DNA from: JAZRGE01 sp045644025
Lineage (GTDB): Bacteria; Bacillota; Clostridia; Oscillospirales; Acutalibacteraceae
Direction: 5' to 3'
DNA length: 20,153 bases
Assembly (NCBI GenBank): GCA_045644025.1
Contig: JAZRGE010000127.1
Coordinates: 1-20,153 of the forward strand
Shown in pieces: positions 7,777-15,734 of the stretch. A program made the position numbers and the translations under genes. Position 1 is the stretch's first letter. Each line of letters opens with the position of its first letter. The notes beneath the pieces were generated by a model. That model did not search any database and was not told where the DNA came from. It saw only the letters and a program-made list of their open reading frames with translations.

Positions 7777-10143
7777 ATGTATCGCGTAACAAAACGAGAC
7801 GGTAAAGTAGCAGATTTTGACATTTCCAAGATTTCCGGCGCAATCACCCAGGCTTTTGATGCTTGTGAGCGTCAGTACAATGCGAATATTATCGATTTCC
7901 TCGCATTGAAGGTTACCTCCGATTTCGAGCCCAAGATCGAAAACGATCTCGTGGCTGTGGAGGACATTCAGGACAGCGTGGAGACTGTTCTTGTGCAGGC
8001 AGGCTATGCAGACGTGGCTAAAGCCTACATTCTGTATCGCCGCCAGAGAGAGAAACTCCGCAACATGAAGAACACCATTCTGGACTACAAGGAGCTTGTA
8101 GACCAGTATGTTAAGAACACCGACTGGCGTGTTAAGGAGAATTCTACCGTTACCTATTCTGTGGGCGGTCTTATTCTCAGCAACTCCGGTGCCATCACCG
8201 CCAACTATTGGCTCTCCGAGATCTACGACGATGAGATCGGCAAGGCTCACAAGAATGCCGATCTTCACATCCACGATCTTTCTATGCTCACCGGTTATTG
8301 TGCAGGTTGGTCGCTGAAGCAGCTTATTGAGGAAGGTTTGGGCGGTGTTCCCGGCAAGATCAAATCTGCTCCTGCCAAGCATCTGGCCACATTGTGCAAC
8401 CAGATGGTAAACTTCCTTGGTATTATGCAGAATGAATGGGCCGGCGCTCAGGCATTCTCTTCTTTCGATACCTATCTCGCACCTTTCGTGCGCACCGATA
8501 ACTTGAGCTACGATGCTGTTAAGAAGTGCATTGAGTCTTTTGTTTACGGTGTGAACACTCCCAGCCGTTGGGGCACCCAGGCTCCCTTCAGCAACATCAC
8601 TCTGGACTGGACTGTTCCTGCCGACTTAGCCGATGAATACGCTATCGTAGGCGGCAAGAGAATGGACTTCACCTACGGTGATTGTAAGAAGGAAATGGAT
8701 ATGGTTAACAAGGCCTTCATCGAGATCATGATCGAAGGCGATGCCGATGGACGTGGCTTCCAGTATCCTATTCCCACCTATTCCATCACCCGTGATTTCG
8801 ATTGGTCGGATACAGAGAACAACCGTCTGCTCTTTGAGATGACTTCTAAATACGGCACACCCTACTTCTCTAACTATGTGAACAGCGATATGGAGCCTTC
8901 CGACGTTCGTTCCATGTGCTGCAGACTGCGTCTCGATCTTCGCGAACTGCGCAAAAAGTCGGGCGGTTTCTTCGGCAGTGGTGAGTCCACCGGTTCTATC
9001 GGTGTTGTTACCATCAATATGCCCAGAATTGCCTACCTTGCAACCGATAAGGACGCTTTCTTCAAGAGATTGGATAAGATGATGGATATCGCAGCAAGAT
9101 CTCTGAACGTGAAGCGTACCATTATCACCAAGTTGTTGGATGAGGGCCTCTATCCCTACACCAAGAGATACCTTGGCACCTTTGCCAACCACTTCTCCAC
9201 AATCGCTCTTCTGGGTATGAACGAAGCAGGCCTCAACGCCAAGTGGATCCGCAAGGATATGACATCCAAGGAGACTCAGGAGTTCACCAAGGAAGTTCTT
9301 AATCATATGAGAGAGCGTCTCTCCGATTATCAGGAGATGTATGGCGATCTTTACAACCTGGAAGCTACTCCCGCTGAGTCCACAGCTTTCCGCCTTGCCA
9401 AGCACGATAGAAAGTACTATCCCGATATCATCTGCGCTTCCGACGGCGACACACCCTACTACACCAACAGCTCTCATCTGCCTGTTGGCTACACCGATGA
9501 TGTGTTCACCGCTCTGGACGTTCAGGATGAACTGCAGACTCTCTACACCTCCGGCACAGTTTTCCATGCCTTCATCGGCGAGAAACTGCCCGGCTGGGAG
9601 GCTGCCGCAAATATGGTTCGCAAGATAGCCGAAAACTATCGTCTGCCTTATTATTCCATTTCGCCCACATATTCTGTATGCCGCGAGCATGGATATCTCG
9701 CAGGTGAGCAGTTTACCTGCCCCATCTGTGGCAAGGAAGCCGAAGTTTACAGCCGTATCACCGGCTACTATCGCCCTGTTAAGAACTGGAACGATGGTAA
9801 ATCTCAGGAATATAAGGAGCGCAAAGTTTATAATTTTGCCACCTCCAAGCTCACCCACGGCGCACCCGATGCAGAATGTGTTTGCTGTGCAGAAGAAAAG
9901 GCAATTTTGGCCGATGGCGTGTATCTCTTTGCCACCGCCACTTGCCCCAACTGCAAAATAGCAGAATCTCTCCTTTCCAAGGCAGGCATTGGCTACACCA
10001 AGATGCTGGCCGAAGAAAACGCCGAACTCACTAAGGCGTTGGAGATCAAGCAGGCTCCCACACTGGTGGTTGTAAGCGGCGGCGCGGTTGAAAAATTCGT
10101 GTCTGTTCCCAATGTGAAGAAGTTCATTCAGTCGGTTCAGTAA
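7777..10143 (+). CDS. nrdD: Anaerobic (class III) ribonucleoside-triphosphate reductase with C-terminal redoxin domain
   Basis: Reduces NTPs to dNTPs without oxygen. The 788-residue protein starts at ATG 7777 behind GGGGAGAA. Residues 1-95 form an ATP-cone (RVTKRDGKVADFD). The glycyl-radical catalytic barrel follows, with a conserved Cys at 175 (GYCAGWSL) and a Cys pair at 381-382 (MCCRL). A zinc site is suggested by C635, H638, C648 and C651, and the radical glycine is probably G663 in RITGYYRPV. After this normal C-terminus come C701, C703 and C704, then about 80 extra residues resembling a glutaredoxin/NrdH fold: a strand, C723-P-N-C726, a helix, and QAPT as the cis-Pro loop. This suggests a built-in electron donor, in contrast to formate-dependent E. 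coli NrdD. trxB follows 53 bases downstream. The role of the extra domain is inferred. Confidence 0.95.
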   Translation: MYRVTKRDGKVADFDISKISGAITQAFDACERQYNANIIDFLALKVTSDFEPKIENDLVAVEDIQDSVETVLVQAGYADVAKAYILYRRQREKLRNMKNTILDYKELVDQYVKNTDWRVKENSTVTYSVGGLILSNSGAITANYWLSEIYDDEIGKAHKNADLHIHDLSMLTGYCAGWSLKQLIEEGLGGVPGKIKSAPAKHLATLCNQMVNFLGIMQNEWAGAQAFSSFDTYLAPFVRTDNLSYDAVKKCIESFVYGVNTPSRWGTQAPFSNITLDWTVPADLADEYAIVGGKRMDFTYGDCKKEMDMVNKAFIEIMIEGDADGRGFQYPIPTYSITRDFDWSDTENNRLLFEMTSKYGTPYFSNYVNSDMEPSDVRSMCCRLRLDLRELRKKSGGFFGSGESTGSIGVVTINMPRIAYLATDKDAFFKRLDKMMDIAARSLNVKRTIITKLLDEGLYPYTKRYLGTFANHFSTIALLGMNEAGLNAKWIRKDMTSKETQEFTKEVLNHMRERLSDYQEMYGDLYNLEATPAESTAFRLAKHDRKYYPDIICASDGDTPYYTNSSHLPVGYTDDVFTALDVQDELQTLYTSGTVFHAFIGEKLPGWEAAANMVRKIAENYRLPYYSISPTYSVCREHGYLAGEQFTCPICGKEAEVYSRITGYYRPVKNWNDGKSQEYKERKVYNFATSKLTHGAPDAECVCCAEEKAILADGVYLFATATCPNCKIAESLLSKAGIGYTKMLAEENAELTKALEIKQAPTLVVVSGGAVEKFVSVPNVKKFIQSVQ

Positions 10144-10155
10144 TTGATCAAATAA

Positions 10156-10178
10156 ACGGGCGGCTTTATGCCGCCCGT
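10156..10178 (+). other. GC-rich intercistronic hairpin between nrdD and trxB
   Basis: Perfect 9-bp stem ACGGGCGGC (10156-10164) with GCCGCCCGT (10170-10178) and a TTTAT loop. No T run follows, so it is not a standard intrinsic terminator. It could protect the upstream message, partly attenuate trxB, or be an RNase stop point. Confidence 0.6.
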
Positions 10179-10196
10179 GATATTATAGGTGATAAT

Positions 10197-11108
10197 ATGT
10201 ATGATATTATAATTGTGGGCGCAGGCCCAGCGGGGCTTACTTCCGCGGTCTATGCTCGCCGCGCCAATAAAAGCGTGCTTATTCTGGAAAAGGCAGCCTT
10301 TGGCGGCCAGATGACTTTTTCTCCCAAATTGGAGAATTACCCGGGCTTTGAGACTGTTTCGGGCAGTGAACTTGCCGATAAAATGGTGGAGCAGGCATTA
10401 GCCCAGGGCGCCGACGTTGAGGTGGAGGAAGTAATCGGAATCACCGAAGAAAACGGCGTTAAAAAAGTTGCCACAGCCGATGATAATATCTACGAAGCAA
10501 AGGCTGTGATCCTTGCCGGCGGAGCCAAGCACCGCCATCTGGGTGTGCCCGGCGAAGATAAGTTTATCGGCGAGGGCATTTCCTTTTGCGCCGTGTGCGA
10601 CGGAGCCTTTTATAAAGGCAAAGACGTTGTGCTTATCGGCGGCGGCAACTCCGCTTTGCAGGAAGCCATTCTTCTGGCCGAGACAAGCAACAAGGTCACG
10701 GTGGTGCAGAACCTGGATTTCCTCACAGGTGAGCAGAAGCTGCAGGATATTCTTCGCACTCGTGCCAACGTGGAAATTATCACGGGTGCGGTGGTGGAAT
10801 CCGTGAACGATACCGATGAATTCAGCGGTATCACCATTAAGTTCACCGCCACGGGTGAGACCAAGGCGATCGCGGCAGATGGTATGTTTGTGGCCATTGG
10901 CCTTGAGCCCGAAAACGAAGCCTTTAGGAATATGGCCGATCTGGATAAGTGGGGCTATATTGATTCGGGAGAGGATTGCGCCACAAAGACTCCCGGCGTG
11001 TTTGTGGCAGGCGATTGCCGCAAGAAGGCTGTGCGCCAGATAACCCCCGCCACCGCCGACGGCGCCGTGGCCGCTATCGCAGCATGCAGATATATTGATG
11101 CACTATAA
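10197..11108 (+). CDS. trxB: Thioredoxin-disulfide reductase-like flavoprotein lacking the HRR motif
   Basis: A 303-residue flavin disulfide reductase of the low-molecular-weight TrxR type, expected to reduce thioredoxin or redoxin disulfides in the cytoplasm. The FAD site is G8-A-G-P-A-G13, the redox pair is C131-A-V-C134 followed by DG, and the C-terminal FAD motif is GVFVAGD (267-273). The pyridine-nucleotide motif GGGNSA (148-153) is present. Where NADPH-using enzymes usually carry HRRxxxR, this protein reads QNLDFLT (171-177), so use of NADPH is doubtful; NADH, ferredoxin or another donor is possible. The start ATG at 10197 has a weak AGGTG site. It sits 53 bases behind nrdD and may supply electrons to the redoxin domain of that enzyme (inference). 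A strong terminator follows. Confidence 0.92.
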   Translation: MYDIIIVGAGPAGLTSAVYARRANKSVLILEKAAFGGQMTFSPKLENYPGFETVSGSELADKMVEQALAQGADVEVEEVIGITEENGVKKVATADDNIYEAKAVILAGGAKHRHLGVPGEDKFIGEGISFCAVCDGAFYKGKDVVLIGGGNSALQEAILLAETSNKVTVVQNLDFLTGEQKLQDILRTRANVEIITGAVVESVNDTDEFSGITIKFTATGETKAIAADGMFVAIGLEPENEAFRNMADLDKWGYIDSGEDCATKTPGVFVAGDCRKKAVRQITPATADGAVAAIAACRYIDAL

Positions 11109-11236
11109 GCTCTAATATGTAAAAAAACGACCCAGACGAAAGATTGGGTCGTTTTTTTATATCTTTTTGCGAAAAAGGCCGTGCTTGTTGCAATATACGT
11201 AAAGGTATCCGCCACCCCTGTGATGTAGCTGTTCAT
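10955..11236 (-). CDS. Possible small minus-strand ORF (only the first 30 or so codons plausible)
   Basis: Not recognised. The ATG at 11236 is preceded by a strong AAGGAGTG ribosome site (11250-11243), and a good promoter lies immediately before that. The encoded start is MNSYITGVADTFTYIATS, followed by TAFFAKRYKK. After about 28 codons the frame enters the bidirectional terminator at 11121-11158 and has no stop until 10955, deep inside antisense trxB. Three explanations are possible: a 93-residue protein if transcription continues, a non-stop message, or a frame error near the A/T runs (a +2 shift would meet TAA at the end of KKI, giving a peptide of about 30 residues). The expression signals are convincing; the protein end is not. 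Confidence 0.33.
   Translation of the reverse strand: MNSYITGVADTFTYIATSTAFFAKRYKKTTQSFVWVVFLHIRAYSASIYLHAAIAATAPSAVAGVIWRTAFLRQSPATNTPGVFVAQSSPESI
11121..11158. terminator. Bidirectional terminator downstream of trxB
   Basis: Stem ACGACCCA (11127-11134) with TGGGTCGT (11145-11152), extended by an A7 run on the left and a T7 run on the right, with a 10-base loop. The A and T runs let it terminate on both strands: the trxB transcript, and any minus-strand transcript from the promoter near 11285. Confidence 0.92.
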
Positions 11237-11257
11237 AATTATCACTCCTTGATCTTT

Positions 11258-11285
11258 ATTATAAATTATTGCGCCGCATTTTCAA
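11258..11285 (-). promoter_or_regulatory. Minus-strand promoter of the possible small ORF
   Basis: Read on the minus strand: TTGAAA (11285-11280), 16-base spacer, consensus TATAAT (11263-11258). The predicted start near 11251 leaves a leader only long enough for the AAGGAGTG ribosome site before ATG 11236. Confidence 0.6.
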
Positions 11286-11318
11286 TCTACGCTTAGTGGA
11301 AAAATAAGAGCCTTTTCC

Positions 11319-11347
11319 TTGACCTTTGCTTGTTCTTGGTGTATTAT
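11319..11347 (+). promoter_or_regulatory. Promoter of the surface-glycan operon
   Basis: TTGACC (11319-11324), 17-base spacer, TATTAT (11342-11347). An overlapping TATAAT-like sequence follows a few bases later. The leader to ATG 11437 is about 85 bases. Confidence 0.6.
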
Positions 11348-11436
11348 ATATAATGTATTATAATAGGCTAAGAATAGCCGTGCGATTTTGAAACTACGAA
11401 TCATGCAACGAAGCAGGAAAGAAGAGAAGGCATTAG

Positions 11437-12255
11437 ATGAAGAGAATACTGATTACCGGTGCAAACAGTTATATCGGAACATCTTTTGAAAATTTTATAT
11501 GTGAAAACTATCCTGCAGACTATGTTGTGGACACCGTGGATATGATAGGAGACACCTGGCGCCAAAAGGATTTTAGCGGCTATGATGCAGTGCTTCATGT
11601 GGCAGGAATTGCTCATCAGAAGGAAACAAAACAAAATGCCCATCTCTACTACGAGATCAATGCCGATCTGGCTATCGAAACGGCAAGCAAAGCCAAGGCA
11701 GAGGGAGTTAAGCAGTTTATCTTTTTGAGCACCATGGGTGTTTACGGCAAGGAAACCGGGAAAATAAACAAATCCACCCCCACCAATCCTAAAACTAACT
11801 ACAGCAAGGCCAAGCTGGAGGCGGAGAATGGTATCAACGAAATGGCTTCGGAGAACTTCAAGGTATGCGTGTTGCGCCCACCAATGGTTTATGGCAACGG
11901 TTGCCGCGGTAACTACACAAGCATTGTGAAAATAGTGAAGAAGCTGCCTTTCTTCCCCAGGGTGAACAATAAGCGCAGTTTGATATACATAGATAACCTA
12001 ATCCGTTTTATAAAGATGGCTGCGGATAGGGAATTATCGGGATTATATTTTCCGCAAAACAAAGAATATGCCAGCACAAAAGATCTTGCAGCACGAATTG
12101 CCGCTGAGCAGGGCAAGAAGATCTATTTTAGCCGTGCTTTAGGCCTCGGCGTGGTAGTGCTCAGGCCCTTTATCTCGATTTTGCGAAAAGCCTTTGGCAA
12201 CCTTGTTTACGAAGGTACCGAAGATTTTGATTTTTGCTATTGCGAAGAAAAATAG
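11437..12255 (+). CDS. NAD-dependent epimerase/dehydratase (extended SDR family)
   Basis: A 272-residue nucleotide-sugar epimerase- or dehydratase-like protein, first gene of the glycan operon. The N-terminal dinucleotide site is TGANSYIG (residues 7-14). The active-site pair is Y122-x3-K126 in NYSKAK, with the upstream Ser in FLSTMGVYG (about 97-104). LRPPMVYGNG near 147-156 is also typical of the family. It resembles UDP-hexose 4-epimerase-type proteins, but substrate and product cannot be read from sequence. It is somewhat shorter than the usual 300-340 residues, the shortage being at the C-terminal substrate-binding part, so reduced or altered activity is possible. The ATG follows AGAGAAGG. 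The next gene starts 16 bases after its stop. Confidence 0.85.
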   Translation: MKRILITGANSYIGTSFENFICENYPADYVVDTVDMIGDTWRQKDFSGYDAVLHVAGIAHQKETKQNAHLYYEINADLAIETASKAKAEGVKQFIFLSTMGVYGKETGKINKSTPTNPKTNYSKAKLEAENGINEMASENFKVCVLRPPMVYGNGCRGNYTSIVKIVKKLPFFPRVNNKRSLIYIDNLIRFIKMAADRELSGLYFPQNKEYASTKDLAARIAAEQGKKIYFSRALGLGVVVLRPFISILRKAFGNLVYEGTEDFDFCYCEEK

Positions 12256-12271
12256 GAAAGGATGCCCTGCC

Positions 12272-13435
12272 ATGAATGGGTTCAGAGCTAAATTGGATTA
12301 TGTTCTGAAGCACAATGTGCTTATCAACAAAACATTTCGCTTTGCCGCAAGCCTTGCGATTCGTGCTATAGGAATATTTGTTCCGATGGATAACAAGGCT
12401 GTTCTTTTTAGCGCCCACAGCAGAAAATACAACGATAGCCCCAAGGTCATCTACGAATATATGATATCCCATCCCGAATATTCGGGGTATAAATATTATT
12501 GGGCTATTGAGAACAATTATAAAATGGATATCCCGGGTGAGTGCGTTGTTGTGAAGCCCGACACACCTAAGTATTTTATCACTGCACTCAAATGCAAGTA
12601 TTGGGTGACCTGTGTCAACATTGAACGCAGCCTTAAATTCAAGCGCAAAAAATGTGTGTATTTGAACACCTGGCACGGTATCCCTATTAAGACGGTGGGC
12701 AATGAAGCCCAAGAGAGAAAAGACTATGATTTCTCTCACGTGGATCTGTTCTGCATTTCGGGTGAATTTGAAAAGGACGTTTATAAGAGATCGTTCAACG
12801 TAGGCGAAGAGCAGCTTATTCGCTCGGGAATGCCCCGCAACGATGCGCTCTATAATATTTCTGCCGAAGAAATAGCAGAACTGAAAGAAAAAATGGATCT
12901 GCCTAAGGATAAAAAAGTTTTGCTTTATGCGCCCACCTGGCGCGATAGCAAGGATGGCGGAAAAACATATCAGATAAAGCCGCCTATTGATTTTGCTCTT
13001 TGGCAAGAGCAGCTTGGCAGCGATTATGTTCTTCTGCTTCGCACTCACCCCTACACCACTGAACTTTTGGATGTGGAGTTTAATGATTTTGTTCGTGACT
13101 ACACAAGCTATCCCAGCATAAACGATCTTATGAAGGTGGCCGATATCTTGATCTCAGACTACAGCGCCACTATCTTTGATTATTCTATTTTAGAGCGCCC
13201 CATTATCTGCTTTGCTTATGATGCGGAGGATTATTCCAGAGAGCGTGGCTTTGCGCTGGATATTGCAAAGGAGATGCCGGGTGGCATTTGCACCACGCAA
13301 AAAGATGTGATAGAGCGCATTAAGGGCTGCGAGAGTGCGGCTGAGGCAAACGCTGTTAAGCAGTTTAAGGAAAAATATATAACCTATGGAGGCTCGGCCA
13401 CAGAGCAGTGCCTGCAAGCTCTTTTTCAAAAATAA
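12272..13435 (+). CDS. CDP-glycerol:glycerophosphate glycerophosphotransferase-like protein (TagB/TagF family)
   Basis: A 387-residue protein of the family that transfers glycerol-phosphate (or ribitol-phosphate) from a CDP donor to teichoic-acid or other wall glycans at the inner membrane face. Family motifs in order: NTWHGIPIKT with H135, LYAPTWRDS, LLLRTHPYT, and SDYSATIFDYSILERP with D296. The region around residues 20-40 is moderately hydrophobic and could associate with the membrane. An in-frame TTG at 12194 would extend the protein back into the preceding gene. I chose ATG 12272 because AGGAAAGGA lies directly upstream and it starts just after the previous stop. The donor (glycerol- or ribitol-phosphate) and acceptor are unknown; it implies a phosphodiester-containing surface polymer. 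Confidence 0.88.
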   Translation: MNGFRAKLDYVLKHNVLINKTFRFAASLAIRAIGIFVPMDNKAVLFSAHSRKYNDSPKVIYEYMISHPEYSGYKYYWAIENNYKMDIPGECVVVKPDTPKYFITALKCKYWVTCVNIERSLKFKRKKCVYLNTWHGIPIKTVGNEAQERKDYDFSHVDLFCISGEFEKDVYKRSFNVGEEQLIRSGMPRNDALYNISAEEIAELKEKMDLPKDKKVLLYAPTWRDSKDGGKTYQIKPPIDFALWQEQLGSDYVLLLRTHPYTTELLDVEFNDFVRDYTSYPSINDLMKVADILISDYSATIFDYSILERPIICFAYDAEDYSRERGFALDIAKEMPGGICTTQKDVIERIKGCESAAEANAVKQFKEKYITYGGSATEQCLQALFQK

Positions 13436-13459
13436 AAGTTGGAATAAAGGGATAACACA

Positions 13460-14647
13460 ATGAATCTGCTTTTTGTTTTTAATATGGGATTCGATAAGAA
13501 CGGCCCATCGGTGCACCTTTTAAGGGCTGTTTTGAAAGAAGCCCTAAGTGCCGGACATCAATGCCATGTTGTGCTGAAGAAAACGCCCGGGTTAGAGTTC
13601 ACCGGCCTGGAGGATATGCAGGCTGAATTCTCGGGCCTCACTGCGTCTTTTATAGAAAGCGCATCTGAGAAAAGCGGATTTGTTAAGCGATATATTGAGG
13701 ATTGCAGATATGCACTTAAGTGCAAAGAGCACTATAAGCGCGGAGCCTACGATGCCGCGTTTCTCCAATCCTGCAACGTGGGCTGGGTGCACATGGGGTG
13801 CTTGGCATCCCTTAAATGTCCTGTGGTGTTCAACGTGCAGGATATCTTCCCGCAAAATCTTAAATTTTCGGGGCAGCTTCCTGCTTCTAAAATCACGTAT
13901 CCCGTTTTTATGTTCCTGCAAAAAATTGCATATAAAAAGGCGGCTCGCATTATCACCATTTCGGAAGATATGAAGCAGACCTTGGCGGAAAGCGGAGTTG
14001 ATCCCGAGAAGATCACCGTGATTTACAACTGGAGCTATGCCGATGATAAAATATCCCTCGAAAACGTACCCAAAGATCGTATATTTGATCTGAAGGCAGA
14101 CGACGAAAAAATAAACGTTGTTTACGCGGGAAATATCGGCAAAATGCAGAATGTGGAGCTGATCGCAAGGGCAGCACAGCTTTCCCAATCCGACGATAGA
14201 ATACACTACTATATAATTGGCGACGGCGCCAACAAAAAGCAGATAGAGCAAATGGCAGGCAGCCTTGCCAACGTGGATATTCTGCCCATGCAGCCTTCTG
14301 CTTATGCCGAAAGCATTTATGCCCAGGCAGACGTGAATGTTATTCCCCTGGCTAAGGGCGGGATAAAGACTGCACTTCCCAGCAAGACTGCCACGGTGCT
14401 GCGCACGGATGGATGTGCTGTTTTTTGCATAGATAAGGGCTCGGTTTTTGAAGAGACTATAAGAAATATTCCGCAAGCACGGGTGGCCGATAATGCGGAT
14501 CCCGAGTCGCTGTATGGAGTGATATGCGAACTTTGGGAAGAGAAGAAAAAGGGAAGCCTGCCCAGTGCTGGAAATTGCTCACTGTTTTCCAAATGTAATG
14601 CTTGCCGCTATGTTGATGCTCTAACAAGCGTGGCGCGGCGAAAATAA
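13460..14647 (+). CDS. Glycosyltransferase family 4-like (GT-B fold)
   Basis: A 395-residue GT-B sugar transferase resembling WbuB/WcaI-type proteins. The N-terminal acceptor half begins MNLLFVFNMGFDKNGPSVHLL and includes NVQDIFPQNL. The donor half carries VVYAGNIGKMQNVELI and a PSKTATVLRTDG segment. The usual GT4 E-x7-E signature is not evident: family relatives read roughly PSKxxEYLAAG at this point, so it is an atypical member. The C-terminal 20 or so residues are Cys- and Arg-rich. It starts at ATG 13460 behind AAAGGGA, 24 bases after the previous gene, and is followed by 37 bases holding a small CGGCC/GGCCG hairpin (14652-14665). Sugar and linkage cannot be assigned. Confidence 0.85.
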   Translation: MNLLFVFNMGFDKNGPSVHLLRAVLKEALSAGHQCHVVLKKTPGLEFTGLEDMQAEFSGLTASFIESASEKSGFVKRYIEDCRYALKCKEHYKRGAYDAAFLQSCNVGWVHMGCLASLKCPVVFNVQDIFPQNLKFSGQLPASKITYPVFMFLQKIAYKKAARIITISEDMKQTLAESGVDPEKITVIYNWSYADDKISLENVPKDRIFDLKADDEKINVVYAGNIGKMQNVELIARAAQLSQSDDRIHYYIIGDGANKKQIEQMAGSLANVDILPMQPSAYAESIYAQADVNVIPLAKGGIKTALPSKTATVLRTDGCAVFCIDKGSVFEETIRNIPQARVADNADPESLYGVICELWEEKKKGSLPSAGNCSLFSKCNACRYVDALTSVARRK

Positions 14648-14684
14648 TAAACGGCCCAACGGCCGCTGGATTGGCGAGATTTTT

Positions 14685-15734
14685 GTGAAAGTATTATTGA
14701 TTACACCGTTGCCCCCTGCCGTGGGTGGAATTGCGAGATGGTCGGAGGCTTATCTGGGCTGGAGCGAAGGCAAATTCGAGACTGTTGTTGTGAATAATGC
14801 TATTGTGAACGCAGGCACTTCGCGAATTAGCAGGATCTTATCCCAGATAAAAAGAACTATCAGGATTCTGAGAGACCTTTCCAAGAAGATCAAAACCGAA
14901 AACGTGGATGTGGCTCATATTAATTCTTCTTGCGCGAAGGTGGGAATCTTTAGGGACTACATATGTGCCAGAAAATTGGCCAAAAAGAATATCCCTGTTT
15001 TGCTTCAATGCCATGGCAATATTGAAGATCAGCTGAGGGGTGGACGTATTTCCCGATATTTCTTTAGAAAGACTGCAGCTATTGCCGCTAAAACCCTTGT
15101 GCTTAACAACACGTCGTTTAATTTCGCGGTGGCAAACGGCGCCAAAGATGTAGTTTTCTGCCCGAATTTTATTGCCGAGGAGAAAATCTCCAAGGATTTG
15201 CACAAAATTAATTCCGAGATAAAGAGGGCACTTTACGTTGGCCATCTTTATAGGGAAAAGGGTGTTGAACTGCTGCTTGAACTGGCAGAGAAGCATCCTG
15301 ATATAGAATTCAGATTAGTGGGTCCCTACACAAAGGATTTCGATAACAGCACCGTGTGCGCACCCAACGTGGTGTTCACCGATGGCAAGGATGCCGCAGG
15401 TGTGGTGCAGGAGTTGGATGAGGCCGATGTGTTTGTGCTTCTTTCTTATTCCGAAGGCTTTTCCAATGCTATGCTGGAAGCGATGGCACGCGGTGTGCCC
15501 GTGATAGCCAGCGACGTGGGTGCCGCTCGCGATATGATAGGCGAGAAAGGCGGCGTGGTTGTGCCGATTGGAGATATTGCTTCTGCTTCTGCCGCTATTG
15601 ATGCTTTGGCCGGGGAAGAAGTTAGAAAAGAAGCATCGGAATTCAACCGTGCCAAGGTTTTGGCAGAGTATAAAACAGATGCAGTGCTGGGCACTATCAG
15701 TAACTACTACAAGGAGATTAAAAATGGTCGATAA
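14685..15734 (+). CDS. Glycosyltransferase family 4
   Basis: A 349-residue GT-B glycosyltransferase. The N-terminus (MKVLLITPLPPAVGGIARWSE) has the glycine-rich loop of GT4 enzymes. The donor domain shows ALYVGHLYREKGVELLLE, then the E-x7-E motif in EGFSNAMLEAMARGVPVIAS. The start is a GTG at 14685 with a weak GGCGAG ribosome site; no better in-frame ATG gives the complete first beta strand. Its last 11 bases overlap the start of the acetyltransferase gene, so translation is likely coupled. Together with the preceding family-4 gene it should add two sugars to the same glycan. Specificity is unknown. Confidence 0.9.
   Translation: MKVLLITPLPPAVGGIARWSEAYLGWSEGKFETVVVNNAIVNAGTSRISRILSQIKRTIRILRDLSKKIKTENVDVAHINSSCAKVGIFRDYICARKLAKKNIPVLLQCHGNIEDQLRGGRISRYFFRKTAAIAAKTLVLNNTSFNFAVANGAKDVVFCPNFIAEEKISKDLHKINSEIKRALYVGHLYREKGVELLLELAEKHPDIEFRLVGPYTKDFDNSTVCAPNVVFTDGKDAAGVVQELDEADVFVLLSYSEGFSNAMLEAMARGVPVIASDVGAARDMIGEKGGVVVPIGDIASASAAIDALAGEEVRKEASEFNRAKVLAEYKTDAVLGTISNYYKEIKNGR

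Larger units (their letters stand above)
11109..11436. other. 328-base intergenic region between trxB and the glycan operon
   Basis: Holds, in order: the bidirectional terminator (11121-11158), the start of a possible minus-strand small ORF with its own ribosome site and promoter (11160-11285), and the divergent plus-strand promoter of the glycan operon (11319-11347). An untranslated leader of about 85 bases follows; its only structure is a short GGCTA/TAGCC hairpin at 11366-11379. I see no tRNA, riboswitch or further ORF. Confidence 0.6.

Noticed and set aside
8626..9858. 410-codon minus-strand frame opposite nrdD
   Set aside because: Same explanation; the plus strand encodes the conserved catalytic core of NrdD.
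12194..12271. Upstream TTG start for the TagF-like gene
   Set aside because: It would overlap the previous gene by more than 60 bases and lacks a ribosome site; ATG 12272 has AGGAAAGGA.
14652..14665. CGGCC/GGCCG hairpin before the second glycosyltransferase, as a terminator
   Set aside because: Only 5 bp and no adjacent T run; the operon clearly continues through it.
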